Shown piece after piece: positions 1 to 9,239 of a DNA stretch of 64,000 bases. A model generated the notes under the pieces. It did not search any database and was not told the DNA's origin. It saw only the letters and a list, made by a program, of their open reading frames with translations. This stretch comes from Candidatus Electrothrix scaldis (GTDB taxonomy: Bacteria; Desulfobacterota; Desulfobulbia; Desulfobulbales; Desulfobulbaceae). Both the position numbers and the translations under genes were made by a program. How positions within the stretch are numbered: position 1 is the stretch's first letter; each line of letters starts with the position of its first letter. The stretch is taken from contig CP138355.1 in assembly GCA_033584155.1 (NCBI GenBank), positions 1,813,501 to 1,877,500 on the forward strand. The letters run 5' to 3'.

Positions 1-579
1 GAGCGTGCTGTTCCTGTTCTTCGGCAGGCAGAAATGGAGGTCGGCATACAGCTGATGCTGGGCCTGCCCGGTGATACCCGCACCTCCCTGCGCAGGACTG
101 TTGAGCGAGTCATTGCGCTCCAGCCTGATTTTGTCCGTATCTACCCTCTCCTGGTTGTGCAGCACAGTGAATTGGCTGAGCAATACAAGCGAGGGGAATA
201 TGCGCCGTTGAGTTTGGATAAGGCGGTGATTTTGACTGCCTGGATGAAACAGCGTTTTGATAAAGTTGATATTCGGGTAGTGCGCATGGGCTTACAAGCC
301 GGGCCAGAGTTAGAGTCCTCGGTGCTGGCTGGGCCGTGGCACCCTGCATTTGGCGAGCTGGTGGCCTCCCGCTTGATGCTGCGCCGGACAAGAAGGTTGC
401 TGGCGCAGATTCCCGCCGAGGATGCGATCCAGCTCTACATCAATCAACGGGACCAATCCGTCTTTCGCGGTATGAAATCCGCAAACATCAGGAGGTTGCA
501 AGAGCTTGGCCTTTGGCAGCGTATTGCCCTGAGTACAGACCCCACGGTTCCACGCGGTACGGTTAACGTCCTGTCCTGA
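1..579 (+). CDS. Radical SAM protein, C-terminal part (cut by window edge)
   Basis: The frame is open from the first base, so the gene starts before the window. The visible 192 residues contain the stretch VGIQLMLGLPGDT followed by a segment on tyrosine/proline-rich strands (RIYPLLV) and a GEYAPLSL stretch. This pattern is typical of the C-terminal half of Elp3/HemN-like radical SAM enzymes. The CX3CX2C iron-sulfur motif would lie upstream and is not visible, so the substrate is unknown. A hairpin terminator follows directly. The last 73 codons and the terminator are duplicated at 12288-12543, on the far side of the Rhs island. Confidence 0.75.
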   Translation, partial: ERAVPVLRQAEMEVGIQLMLGLPGDTRTSLRRTVERVIALQPDFVRIYPLLVVQHSELAEQYKRGEYAPLSLDKAVILTAWMKQRFDKVDIRVVRMGLQAGPELESSVLAGPWHPAFGELVASRLMLRRTRRLLAQIPAEDAIQLYINQRDQSVFRGMKSANIRRLQELGLWQRIALSTDPTVPRGTVNVLS

Positions 580-616
580 TTGTTTTCATCCTTGAGGAGC
601 TTGTGAGCTCCTTCTC
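361..616 (+). repeat. Direct repeat copy A: radical SAM 3' end plus terminator
   Basis: About 256 bp that recur at 12288-12543. The copies differ at roughly a dozen positions, all within the 5' two thirds and several of them synonymous; the last part and the terminator are nearly identical. Copy A belongs to the intact reading frame. The two copies bracket the whole Rhs locus. Confidence 0.9.
595..615 (+). terminator. Hairpin terminator after radical SAM gene
   Basis: Perfect 7-bp stem AGGAGCT / AGCTCCT with loop TGTG, followed by a pyrimidine-rich tail. An identical hairpin is at 12522-12541. Confidence 0.7.
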
Positions 617-817
617 TTTCCCCTCTCTCATCCTGAGACCACCTTCTCTTTTCTCCTGTAGTTTTTTGTTTAGAAAAAGTATCTCTGGAATTTCCTTGTG
701 GCACAGAGGGGAAACTAGATTGTTTCAAATATGTAACTGATAACTAATATATTTTTATTGACTTACTAGAAAGTCGCTGATAGCTTTTGCCAATATCGGC
801 AGATTGTATGTCCTCCA

Positions 818-1378
818 ATGAAGAATAACACAATCCCTTATTCTACAATGACAGATCGAAAAATGCCCCGCCTGTTATCCGCCCTGAAAATAGTGCCCGC
901 TATCTGGTTTTTGGTTTTCGCTATACCTCCTGCTGTATTCTCAAAAACTGTTTATTACGATTACAACAATCTCGGTCATCTTGAACAGGCACAAGAGTCA
1001 ATAGGAACTGTTTTTGATTACACCTACGATCTCATGGGTAATCGAAAAGCCATGACTGTCACGCCGCAGGACTCTGATGATGACGGTTTGGGGAATGGCG
1101 AGGAGGTCATACTGTATGGTACAGACCCCTATGCCGCAGATACAGATGGTGATGGCCTCAATGACGGTGACGAAGTTGCTTACTGGGGTGAGGACTGGAA
1201 CAGTGATTTCGACAATGACGGTCTGATTAATCTGTTGGATGAAGACTCTGATGGTGATGGGTATAGCGATGGATTTGAAGTCAGTCGTGGCACTAACCCA
1301 GGCGATCCAGAAGATCATCCCTCAATGATATTAACACCAATCCTCTTTCTCCTTCTTCATGGACAAGAGGCTATATAG
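818..1378 (+). CDS. Secreted YD-repeat / thrombospondin type 3-like protein
   Basis: 186 residues. A hydrophobic stretch around residues 24-42 (ALKIVPAIWFLVFAIPPAVFS) looks like a signal peptide; a second possible start is Met17. One YD-type repeat (YDYNNLGHLEQ ... YDLMGNRKAM) is followed by acidic calcium-binding DxDxDG units (DSDDDGLGN, DTDGDGLND, DSDGDGYSD) of the thrombospondin type 3 kind. The end is odd: after a proline-glycine-rich stretch the frame closes with a short hydrophobic tail. Another frame would continue with an NDINTNPLSPSS-like stretch more typical of this repeat, so a frameshift near 1320 is possible. It lies just upstream of the giant Rhs gene and is probably part of the same locus. 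Function is not known. Confidence 0.6.
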   Translation: MKNNTIPYSTMTDRKMPRLLSALKIVPAIWFLVFAIPPAVFSKTVYYDYNNLGHLEQAQESIGTVFDYTYDLMGNRKAMTVTPQDSDDDGLGNGEEVILYGTDPYAADTDGDGLNDGDEVAYWGEDWNSDFDNDGLINLLDEDSDGDGYSDGFEVSRGTNPGDPEDHPSMILTPILFLLLHGQEAI

Positions 1379-1471
1379 GTTTTCAGTCCATGTTTATTGC
1401 TTGATTGTGTTTTATTTGATGTTTGAAAATCCAGCTTGTTAACCACCAAAAATAAGAGCCGGACTCTACTC

Positions 1472-4400
1472 ATGTATAAAGAAAAATATCGCTATTTTTT
1501 GCTCCTCCTTCTTGTTTCCACCTTTTTTTATTCTGGAGCAATACCTGTCTGTTTTGCACAATCTCAAGGCAGTACAGTTGAGAAAAAGATGGAGATGACA
1601 TTGCCGAAAGAGGTATTGACCTCCGGTAGTCCCTTTATGATCATGATGGATAGCCAAGGGCATCATCGGATTATCACATACAACAAACAACCGAACAAGA
1701 AATTGCCTGAAGTTCATTCAGATACCTTTGCAGCCGATACGATGGCGGTATATGCAGCGGATTCCACGGTTGCATTAACTGCCACAGCAGATGCAGCGGC
1801 TTCCGCTCTGCCATCGGAGCGGATAATTAAGACAGAGACCACAGATTATCAGGAAGGAACCGTAGGGCAACAACTGGGTCAGGCGTTAGAAGTTACAGTC
1901 CGGGATGAAAATGATCTGCCGGTCGCTAACACACAGATTGTGTTTCAGGTTGCTAAGGGTGGCGGTACTTTTGTTGGTGGCTCAACTGATCTTACCGTTA
2001 CTACTGATGGCGATGGTAAGGCGTCTGTTGAACTTATTCTTGGCACCAGTACCGCTGATAATCCGATTGGCTGGGTTGAAGCGGGGCTGAATACCCAGCA
2101 GGTTGGTCTTAATGTTGTTGAGTGTTGGCCTACGGCTATTCCCTCGTATAAGACGATATTTTCTGCTTATGGATTTCCTGATATTCCTGCGGAAATAAAG
2201 CTGCATAATGATATCGTTGATATAAGCAACATAGAGGTGTCGGTACTGACTTGGGTTCATGATGTACTCGTTTCAGTTTTGGATCAACATGGAAATCCCA
2301 TATCAAATGTTCCAGTTACTGTTAGCGCAGGAAATATTATTGAGCTGTCTAACGAAGAGTGCAATAAGGAGAATAGCGACAGACGCCCAGCCTTGGTTCT
2401 CCCTATAGAGGAAAAAGATGCCGAATTTCCATTTGCATACGAGAGTTTTGCAGGTTATGTAGGTCAATCTCTCATAATTACCTCTGATTATAATCCGGTA
2501 CCGTTTACTGTTTTTTCAGGCGCTATACCGGATGCAAGGTATTACTTTGACATAACAACTGATTCTGGGTTATTCGCTCAACAGTATACCCAGACAAAAA
2601 CTAGATCGGAAAGTTTAGGAAATTGTAGTGGGTACGACGCTCCTGGATCTATCCAGCGATTATTCCTCCGTGGGAGTGGTACCCACGAGCTGGGTGAGAC
2701 CGTTGATATTTCAGGCTGGCTCTATGAAATCAAAGAACATGATGACATTATCGCCCAATGCGGTGCATGTGACGATGTAGTTGGGAAAAGTGAATATTTC
2801 ACCGGCTCGACGTTAACAGGTATTAATGTGGAAATTCAGGGCATAACCCTGGGGCATACTGGAGTTGAATGCCCTGACAGCTCTTCATGCGGATATGAGT
2901 TTTCCGCAATAACAACAATGGGGTCAAATATTGGTTACCTAAGCGTCAGTGTTGATTTTACAAAAGAAATAAAAAACAGAGAGTATCAGGATGCATCAGG
3001 ATGCTACTGTACATTGACCAATACATCTGCCCGTAACATATCTGATTGGTTATATTTCGTTCCGAGATCTATTGTCCTTGATTCCTCAAAAGTTATTCCG
3101 GTGGACCAGGATGGACAGGTTTTATGTGATATCGAAATCCCCTTTGAAGATAATTGTTATTATTATCCGCAGATCATTTCCATGACCATTCTGGAAGACG
3201 GAAACCCTTTTGCCGTGTTACCTATTGATCCTGACACCCTTGCCCCACCTGTTATAAATAGGGGAACAGAGTTTGATCTATCCAAAAACTACACTGCCAT
3301 AATCAAGGCAGATGACTGGACAGATGAAGGCTCTCTTGATGGTGTTCAAAGCAATGAAATGACTTTGGTCCTGAGCCAGGAAGACCCCATAGACTACCTC
3401 TACATCGAAAACCTGAAAGAAAAGATCCCTGTTATGCAGGGCGAAAATGTCACGATCAAGGCGCAGACCTCCCCAGAAGAATTGGTGAATGACCTGGAGT
3501 GGTCTATTGTCGCAAGGCATCCCTATGATGAAAAACAAAAAATTAATGCGGAAATAGACCCGACTACCGGTGTACTGACTGTTTTTGAAGATTCTGGCAA
3601 CGGTACTGTAACAGTAAGAGCCTCCTACAGCGGCTGTGTGTACAAAGATGCAGAAGTGCCAGTCGGATGTCAGAAATGCAGTGAAGGCTATTGCCCTATG
3701 GTGACAGAAGGCAGCAACAGCAACAGGCTGGGCAGTGTGGAGTTTGCCATATCCCTGGGAAAAACCACGGATGGTAATCCCGCAGGTACTCTGCTTCTCC
3801 GCTCCGAAACCGTTTCGGCTCAGCTCTATTCCCCAGAAGCACTGTATCTTTCTTCCCTCGTAAAAGACAACGAGGTGCTGTATGACGGAAATGATGCCCT
3901 ACGTCAGATCCTGACGGCCAAGACCTTTGTCGATATAACCACGCAGAACGAATATCATTACACGGTAAACCTGTACCGTCCCGATGACATAACGGGACAG
4001 GTCGATGGGCTGTACACTCTGAATCCCGCCGCAGTCCCCTTTGTCTCCTTTCAGATTGAAAATCCAGATATGCTGCCGACAGTGAGCGAGCGGCTGCGGA
4101 TTACCGAAACCCGTGGAAGTAATTCTTCATTTACAGAATATTTCAACAATAAAGACACCGGAGCATGGACTCTGAGCGAAGCAAATGGTGAGCGGATAAC
4201 CGAACGAAGCGAACAGGTTGTCGGCGACACCATTGTTCGGCGGGAGACCGTGAAAAATGGTTCAGGTCAAATCTCCGCCGTCTATGAACGAACCTATAAA
4301 GAATTTCCCTGGGGAGAGGAACTGCTCAGTCAGGCAGATGACCCGGACGGTGATAACCTAGTCACGACCTTTACCTATTACGAGGACAGTAATGATTCAG

Positions 4401-7400
4401 GCAGTTATTCCAAGCTGAAGTCTGTCGAAAATCCAGATGGTTCCTGGGAGTATTACGAATATGACAGCCAAGGTCGAATTACCTCTCAGTATTCGAGCTG
4501 GCTGGATCTGGATATCAGCCAGAGAGCCAATGCCCGTGTTACAAGCTATAACTACGATCCGACGGTCTTGTCCGGCGATACAAACCGGGATGAAGATAAA
4601 AGCCAACCCAGAATTATTACAGAAACAATAGGCGGTGTTGTCACCTCTCTGAGATATGCGGTCTATTCTACTGAATCAGGCGGTAAGAAGGAAATTCATG
4701 AGACCGCAATCAGTCAAAGTGCTGGCTACGGCAGCGCCAGCAACCTGCGGACTGTTACTGTCTATTATCCTGAGGACAGCAGCGTGTCCTCGGGTCGGTT
4801 GAAATCGGTACTTTCTCCTGACGGTCAATTCAGTGCTCAGATATATGAAGCTGGCGACTTTGATCCGGCAACGCAGGTCTTTGCTCCGGGTAGCGGCAGC
4901 TACGAGCGGGTCACGGTAACCCACGGCACAGAAAACTCACCCGCCGGTATTGCGCTGAAAACAACCAGGGAGGAAAGTATATCCGACAATCTGGGAAATA
5001 CAGTATTTCAGCGCACCCTGATTTTTGATGGAGGCGCTTATCAGCCGGTGAGCTGGACAGCGCAGGAATTTGATGAATTTGGCCGGGTGGTTTCCCGGAC
5101 CGCCTCCGACGGGACTGAAACCTCTACAGATTGGTCCTGTTGCGTGAAAAATTATGAAACCGACGCAGCCGGAGTAACAACGAACTTTACCCTCTATGAC
5201 GGCCTGCATCGTCTCCTGATCAGTACCCGTGAAGCTGAACAGGGGGATATTATCACCAATTACAGCTATGATGCGTCCGGCAGGCGGCTTTCCGAAACTG
5301 TCACGTCCGGCAGTCTCAGCCTGGGCAGTTCCAGTACATACGATCTGTCCGGCAGAATCACCAGCCGGACCGACAGCAGGAACCTGACCACGGGCTACGG
5401 TTACACCTCAGGAGGACGAATAACCACCGAGACCCGGCCCGGTAACATCACCGAGATCACGGAAACCTATTTGGATGGCCGGACAAAATCCGTGACCGGC
5501 AGCGGCGTGGTGCCCCGCTTCTACAGCTATGGAGTGAACAGTGACGGCAGTACCTGGACCCAGGTGCATAGCGGAAGCGTTGCTTCCCCGGTCTGGGAAA
5601 AGACCACAACAGATCTGGCCGGACGGACAGTCAAGACTGAAAAGCCCGGTTATCTGGGCACCGAAACCATAGCGAGCTTTTATAACGATAAAGGCCAGCT
5701 GTGGAAAACGAGTACCCTTGGGCTGGCCGATACCCTGTATGTGTACGATGAAGTCGGCAACAGAACCCGTTCCGGCCTGGATATCGACAGCAGCGGAGCT
5801 TTGGAAACCGCCTCGGATGACCGGATCAGCGGCAGCGAGACCATGTATACGCTATATGACGGAGAGTGGTGGACTGAAGAGACCCGGAGCATCTTTGCCG
5901 AGTCCGGTTCATCGACAGAGACGGTCACGGGCAGAACCCGCACCCGGCTGACCGGGCTGGGAGCAGGCAATCTGGTTTCCGAGACCATGAGTGAAGATAT
6001 CCACGGTAACGAGACAGTCTCGTCGCGGTATATCAACCGGACCTCGCACACAATTACTGAAATCACGGATTATCCCGATTCGGACACGGATGCGGTGCAG
6101 GAATCCCTGTACGGCCTGCTGAAATCCTCCACAGATAAGTCAGGCATTACGACCACCTTCCAGTACGACGCCCTGGAACGACGCACCGGCGTCACTGATC
6201 CCCGCACCGGCCAGAGCATCACCCATTACAACGCCTTGGGGCAGGTTGATTACACCGAGGACGCTGCAACAAAGCGAACTGAGTACGGCTATGATCCAAT
6301 CACAGGCAGAAAATCCTCAGTCACCGACGCGGAGAACCGGACTGTTTACTTTCTTTATGACGATCTCGACCGGGTTACCCACACTTGGGGCGCAACAAGC
6401 CCTGTCCGCTACGAATACGACGGCTACGGCAGAATGGACACCATGTATACCTGGCGTAGCGGAGAGGGCTGGGATTCCCCGACCTGGCCGTCGGCCAATG
6501 ATCCCTTGGCCGATATCACCCGTTGGCATTACCACGAGGCCACCGGCCTGCTGGAGTCCAAAGAAGATGCGCAGAATAAAAGCACGCAATACACCTATCT
6601 TGAGGGTGGAAAACTGCATACCCGAACCTGGGCTAGAACTCCGGCTATCACAACCACCTACAGCTATGATCCGAACACCGGCGAGCTGACCGGTATCGAC
6701 TATTCCGACACCACCCCGGATATTGGTTTTACCTATAATCGCACCGGCCAGCGCAGTACAGTGACCGACGCAGTGGGCAGCCGCAGCTTCACTTACAATA
6801 CTGCTCTCCAGCCCGAGACTGAAACCGTAAGCGGGTTGATCAGCCGCACTTTCACCCGTACCTACGACACAACCACTGTGCCAGGTAGAAATACCGGTTT
6901 TAACACGGACAGCAGCTATGCCGTCACCTACGGCTATGACAGCACCGGACGCTTCGGAGGTGTTTCCTGGAATGTCGGGGCGCACAGCGATACTGTGCAG
7001 TACGGCTATGAACCGAACTCACACCTGCTGAAAAGCGCAACCTTCGGCTCCGGTGCATCAACAGGCTATTCCTACGAAACTCATCGTAACCTGAAAACTT
7101 CTGTACTGAATAAATATAACACCACAACAATTTCACAGTACGACTATACCCATGACCATATAGGGCGTCGGAAAACCATGACGACCTCCGGGGATGCCTT
7201 TTCCATCTCCCTGCCGGTCCCGCCGGATCAGAAACTGGTCAACACGGGAACCTATACCTCGGTCGGTTACACGGCGAATGATCTGAATCAGTATACCTCC
7301 GTGAATACGAACGGTGCTGCGGTCAGTCCGGCTTATGACGATGACGGAACCTTCATCTATACCTGGAACGGAGAGAACCGGCTCATCACCATTACGCCGA

Positions 7401-8644
7401 AAACCCCGGCTATCGGTGACAAAAAACTTGAGTTTCTCTATGATTACATGGGCCGCAGAGCGCGGAAAATTACAACCGCCTGGGACGGCTCAACTTGGCA
7501 ATCTGATGAAACCTGCTTCTTTGCCTACGATGGCTGGAATCTGATTGAGGAACTGGACGGAACCGGAGCTGTTACGGCGAGTTACGTCTACGGCCTTGAT
7601 CTTTCGCAGAGCCTTCAGGACGCTGGCGGTATCGGCGGTATCCTCGCCCGTGTTGATCACGGAACAGATAAGGTTCACCTCTATTTCTACGATGCCAACG
7701 GTAATGTAGGTCAACTCCTCGACAGCGCGGACGGCTCTGTCGCTGCCGCCTACGAGTACGCGCCTTTCGGCGGTCTGACTTCCGCTATGGGAAGCTATGC
7801 TGAGATTAATCCGTTTCGATTTTCCAGCAAATACGCTGATGATGTTATCGGGTTGTATTATTATGGGTATCGGTATTATTCACCCGAGCTCGGCCGGTGG
7901 ATGAGCAGGGATCCGATTGGAGAGGATGGCGGAGTTAATCTGTATGGGTTTGCGGGGAATGATGGGGTTAATAAGATTGACGGGTTAGGTTTAGATACTT
8001 ATTTCGCAATTTATTATAATAATATAGCAAAAGATAAAGATGGCTCATTTAAGGCTGCTGCTGAAACTTGGAAGAGAAATATAGAGTCTTCTCCCAACTT
8101 TAATTCGAAATGCGATTATGTTTTTCTTTTTCCTGTTAAAACAGAGCAACAATTTGTTTTTGCATGGGGAGCCATTAGTTTTGCAACTTCCTGGTTGAAA
8201 AAACTTAATCCTCAAAATTATAGAATTAAAGAAGGGCGTATATTTTCACATTCAGGAAAAGGTGAAGGCTCAGGAAATCCAGCCCTATATCTTGTCCCAG
8301 ATTATGACAGGTCAGGTAACCAAGTGACCGACGGGAGTTTTCGGTGGACAGACACAAAAGCCTTGGATAAGCTACCTTGGAAAAAGGATGGGAGATTGAT
8401 TCTACATGGTTGCAGGTCTGGCTTGGAAGGTTATTATAGTCCTTCAATGGCAGAAGCATTTTCCGATACACAAGGAGTTGAGGCACAGGGCGAATCTGGA
8501 TATGCATATTTTTCTGAGAGTCCTGATAAATATGTGCGAATCAAAAAATCGTCAAAGGATATATACTTGAAAGCATTTGAGCGTAGAGCAAATGGATTAT
8601 GGGGGGATGGGACAGCTATTCCACCGCAAGTTTATAAGCCTTAG
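1472..8644 (+). CDS. Giant secreted Rhs/YD-repeat toxin with caspase-like C-terminal tip
   Basis: About 2390 residues. The start chosen is ATG 1472, giving a classic signal peptide (MYKEKYRYFLLLLLVSTFFYS); an in-frame TTG lies at 1436. Order of parts: signal peptide; Ig-like domain resembling bacterial Big_1 (about residues 128-210); further beta-rich, cysteine-containing segments; many YD repeats from about residue 930; the Rhs core end (YYSPELGRWMSRDPIGEDGG ... NLYGF). A variable tip then starts near residue 2170 and has visibly lower GC than the core. The tip carries FSHSGKGEG (His2260) and LILHGCRSG (Cys2314), followed by SMAEAFSDTQGVEAQG. This His/Gly-Cys pattern is seen in caspase-like clan CD folds and DUF4347-type proteins, so a peptidase toxin is inferred. 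Secretion by Sec and an envelope or extracellular role follow from the signal peptide. Compared with the second Rhs copy it lacks 7 codons near 7345. Confidence 0.85.
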   Translation: MYKEKYRYFLLLLLVSTFFYSGAIPVCFAQSQGSTVEKKMEMTLPKEVLTSGSPFMIMMDSQGHHRIITYNKQPNKKLPEVHSDTFAADTMAVYAADSTVALTATADAAASALPSERIIKTETTDYQEGTVGQQLGQALEVTVRDENDLPVANTQIVFQVAKGGGTFVGGSTDLTVTTDGDGKASVELILGTSTADNPIGWVEAGLNTQQVGLNVVECWPTAIPSYKTIFSAYGFPDIPAEIKLHNDIVDISNIEVSVLTWVHDVLVSVLDQHGNPISNVPVTVSAGNIIELSNEECNKENSDRRPALVLPIEEKDAEFPFAYESFAGYVGQSLIITSDYNPVPFTVFSGAIPDARYYFDITTDSGLFAQQYTQTKTRSESLGNCSGYDAPGSIQRLFLRGSGTHELGETVDISGWLYEIKEHDDIIAQCGACDDVVGKSEYFTGSTLTGINVEIQGITLGHTGVECPDSSSCGYEFSAITTMGSNIGYLSVSVDFTKEIKNREYQDASGCYCTLTNTSARNISDWLYFVPRSIVLDSSKVIPVDQDGQVLCDIEIPFEDNCYYYPQIISMTILEDGNPFAVLPIDPDTLAPPVINRGTEFDLSKNYTAIIKADDWTDEGSLDGVQSNEMTLVLSQEDPIDYLYIENLKEKIPVMQGENVTIKAQTSPEELVNDLEWSIVARHPYDEKQKINAEIDPTTGVLTVFEDSGNGTVTVRASYSGCVYKDAEVPVGCQKCSEGYCPMVTEGSNSNRLGSVEFAISLGKTTDGNPAGTLLLRSETVSAQLYSPEALYLSSLVKDNEVLYDGNDALRQILTAKTFVDITTQNEYHYTVNLYRPDDITGQVDGLYTLNPAAVPFVSFQIENPDMLPTVSERLRITETRGSNSSFTEYFNNKDTGAWTLSEANGERITERSEQVVGDTIVRRETVKNGSGQISAVYERTYKEFPWGEELLSQADDPDGDNLVTTFTYYEDSNDSGSYSKLKSVENPDGSWEYYEYDSQGRITSQYSSWLDLDISQRANARVTSYNYDPTVLSGDTNRDEDKSQPRIITETIGGVVTSLRYAVYSTESGGKKEIHETAISQSAGYGSASNLRTVTVYYPEDSSVSSGRLKSVLSPDGQFSAQIYEAGDFDPATQVFAPGSGSYERVTVTHGTENSPAGIALKTTREESISDNLGNTVFQRTLIFDGGAYQPVSWTAQEFDEFGRVVSRTASDGTETSTDWSCCVKNYETDAAGVTTNFTLYDGLHRLLISTREAEQGDIITNYSYDASGRRLSETVTSGSLSLGSSSTYDLSGRITSRTDSRNLTTGYGYTSGGRITTETRPGNITEITETYLDGRTKSVTGSGVVPRFYSYGVNSDGSTWTQVHSGSVASPVWEKTTTDLAGRTVKTEKPGYLGTETIASFYNDKGQLWKTSTLGLADTLYVYDEVGNRTRSGLDIDSSGALETASDDRISGSETMYTLYDGEWWTEETRSIFAESGSSTETVTGRTRTRLTGLGAGNLVSETMSEDIHGNETVSSRYINRTSHTITEITDYPDSDTDAVQESLYGLLKSSTDKSGITTTFQYDALERRTGVTDPRTGQSITHYNALGQVDYTEDAATKRTEYGYDPITGRKSSVTDAENRTVYFLYDDLDRVTHTWGATSPVRYEYDGYGRMDTMYTWRSGEGWDSPTWPSANDPLADITRWHYHEATGLLESKEDAQNKSTQYTYLEGGKLHTRTWARTPAITTTYSYDPNTGELTGIDYSDTTPDIGFTYNRTGQRSTVTDAVGSRSFTYNTALQPETETVSGLISRTFTRTYDTTTVPGRNTGFNTDSSYAVTYGYDSTGRFGGVSWNVGAHSDTVQYGYEPNSHLLKSATFGSGASTGYSYETHRNLKTSVLNKYNTTTISQYDYTHDHIGRRKTMTTSGDAFSISLPVPPDQKLVNTGTYTSVGYTANDLNQYTSVNTNGAAVSPAYDDDGTFIYTWNGENRLITITPKTPAIGDKKLEFLYDYMGRRARKITTAWDGSTWQSDETCFFAYDGWNLIEELDGTGAVTASYVYGLDLSQSLQDAGGIGGILARVDHGTDKVHLYFYDANGNVGQLLDSADGSVAAAYEYAPFGGLTSAMGSYAEINPFRFSSKYADDVIGLYYYGYRYYSPELGRWMSRDPIGEDGGVNLYGFAGNDGVNKIDGLGLDTYFAIYYNNIAKDKDGSFKAAAETWKRNIESSPNFNSKCDYVFLFPVKTEQQFVFAWGAISFATSWLKKLNPQNYRIKEGRIFSHSGKGEGSGNPALYLVPDYDRSGNQVTDGSFRWTDTKALDKLPWKKDGRLILHGCRSGLEGYYSPSMAEAFSDTQGVEAQGESGYAYFSESPDKYVRIKKSSKDIYLKAFERRANGLWGDGTAIPPQVYKP

Positions 8645-8725
8645 TGTGCTGACTCCTTGTAATGATTTTGTTTTTCAAACAGCTATTGAAGTTTCGATAA
8701 TACGAGAATAAGGAGTTGTATCCGT

Positions 8726-9145
8726 ATGAAATTAGCAAGAAGCGCTATTGTTGTTTTGTTGCTATTTAATTTAATTACTGTTTCCTCTTGTTCGGGAGAA
8801 GAAAAATCAAGATTAATCTTACCCCGCCAGGTTAAAAAAGTGTTATATGAACGAGTAGAAATAAAAGGGAATGACTTTGAAAAGCTCAATTCTTTTTTGA
8901 GTAAACTGGAATCCGTACATAGAGAAATTTATAGCAAAGCTGATGGGCATCTTTTATTTTTTGTTGAGGGTAAGTATGAACCTATTCCTTACGCCATATT
9001 TTTTAAAGAGAATTTGATTTACGAGGGATATTTTCAGGATGCTTGGACCGAGCGGATGCAAGGTAACGTATCACTTTGCTATAAAATGGACAATGAGACT
9101 CGCGAGTTCCTGATGTCAATTTTAAAGAAAGTCAGTCATGAATAG
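8726..9145 (+). CDS. Lipoprotein, candidate immunity protein for the caspase-like tip
   Basis: 139 residues with a clear AAGGAG ribosome site. The N-terminus is a lipoprotein signal (hydrophobic VVLLLFNLITVSSC with the lipobox cysteine at residue 22). The rest is a small mixed alpha/beta domain I do not recognise. It is the only gene between the Rhs tip and the next Rhs fragment, 81 bp after the toxin stop, the usual place of an immunity gene. A lipid-anchored immunity protein would fit a toxin acting in the periplasm. The immunity role is inferred from position only. Confidence 0.6.
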   Translation: MKLARSAIVVLLLFNLITVSSCSGEEKSRLILPRQVKKVLYERVEIKGNDFEKLNSFLSKLESVHREIYSKADGHLLFFVEGKYEPIPYAIFFKENLIYEGYFQDAWTERMQGNVSLCYKMDNETREFLMSILKKVSHE

Positions 9146-9198
9146 ATGTTGTCAAGGCTTGACCGCCCCGATAATCTGTTCTGTTCAGCAAATCGAAA

Positions 9199-9219
9199 GG
9201 GTCAGACTCGATTGATTTT
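9199..9219 (+). repeat. Junction repeat, copy 1
   Basis: GGGTCAGACTCGATTGATTT plus one T. The same sequence with one base changed (A to G) is at 11985-12005. Both copies lie after a lipoprotein gene and directly before an rhs fragment, so they mark module borders. Confidence 0.8.
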
Positions 9220-9239
9220 GGCGTGACGACTACGGCAGG

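Noticed and set aside
6317-6985. Long antisense frame within the Rhs gene
   Set aside because: A shadow of the repetitive, GC-rich YD-repeat coding sequence; no ribosome site and no recognisable domain.
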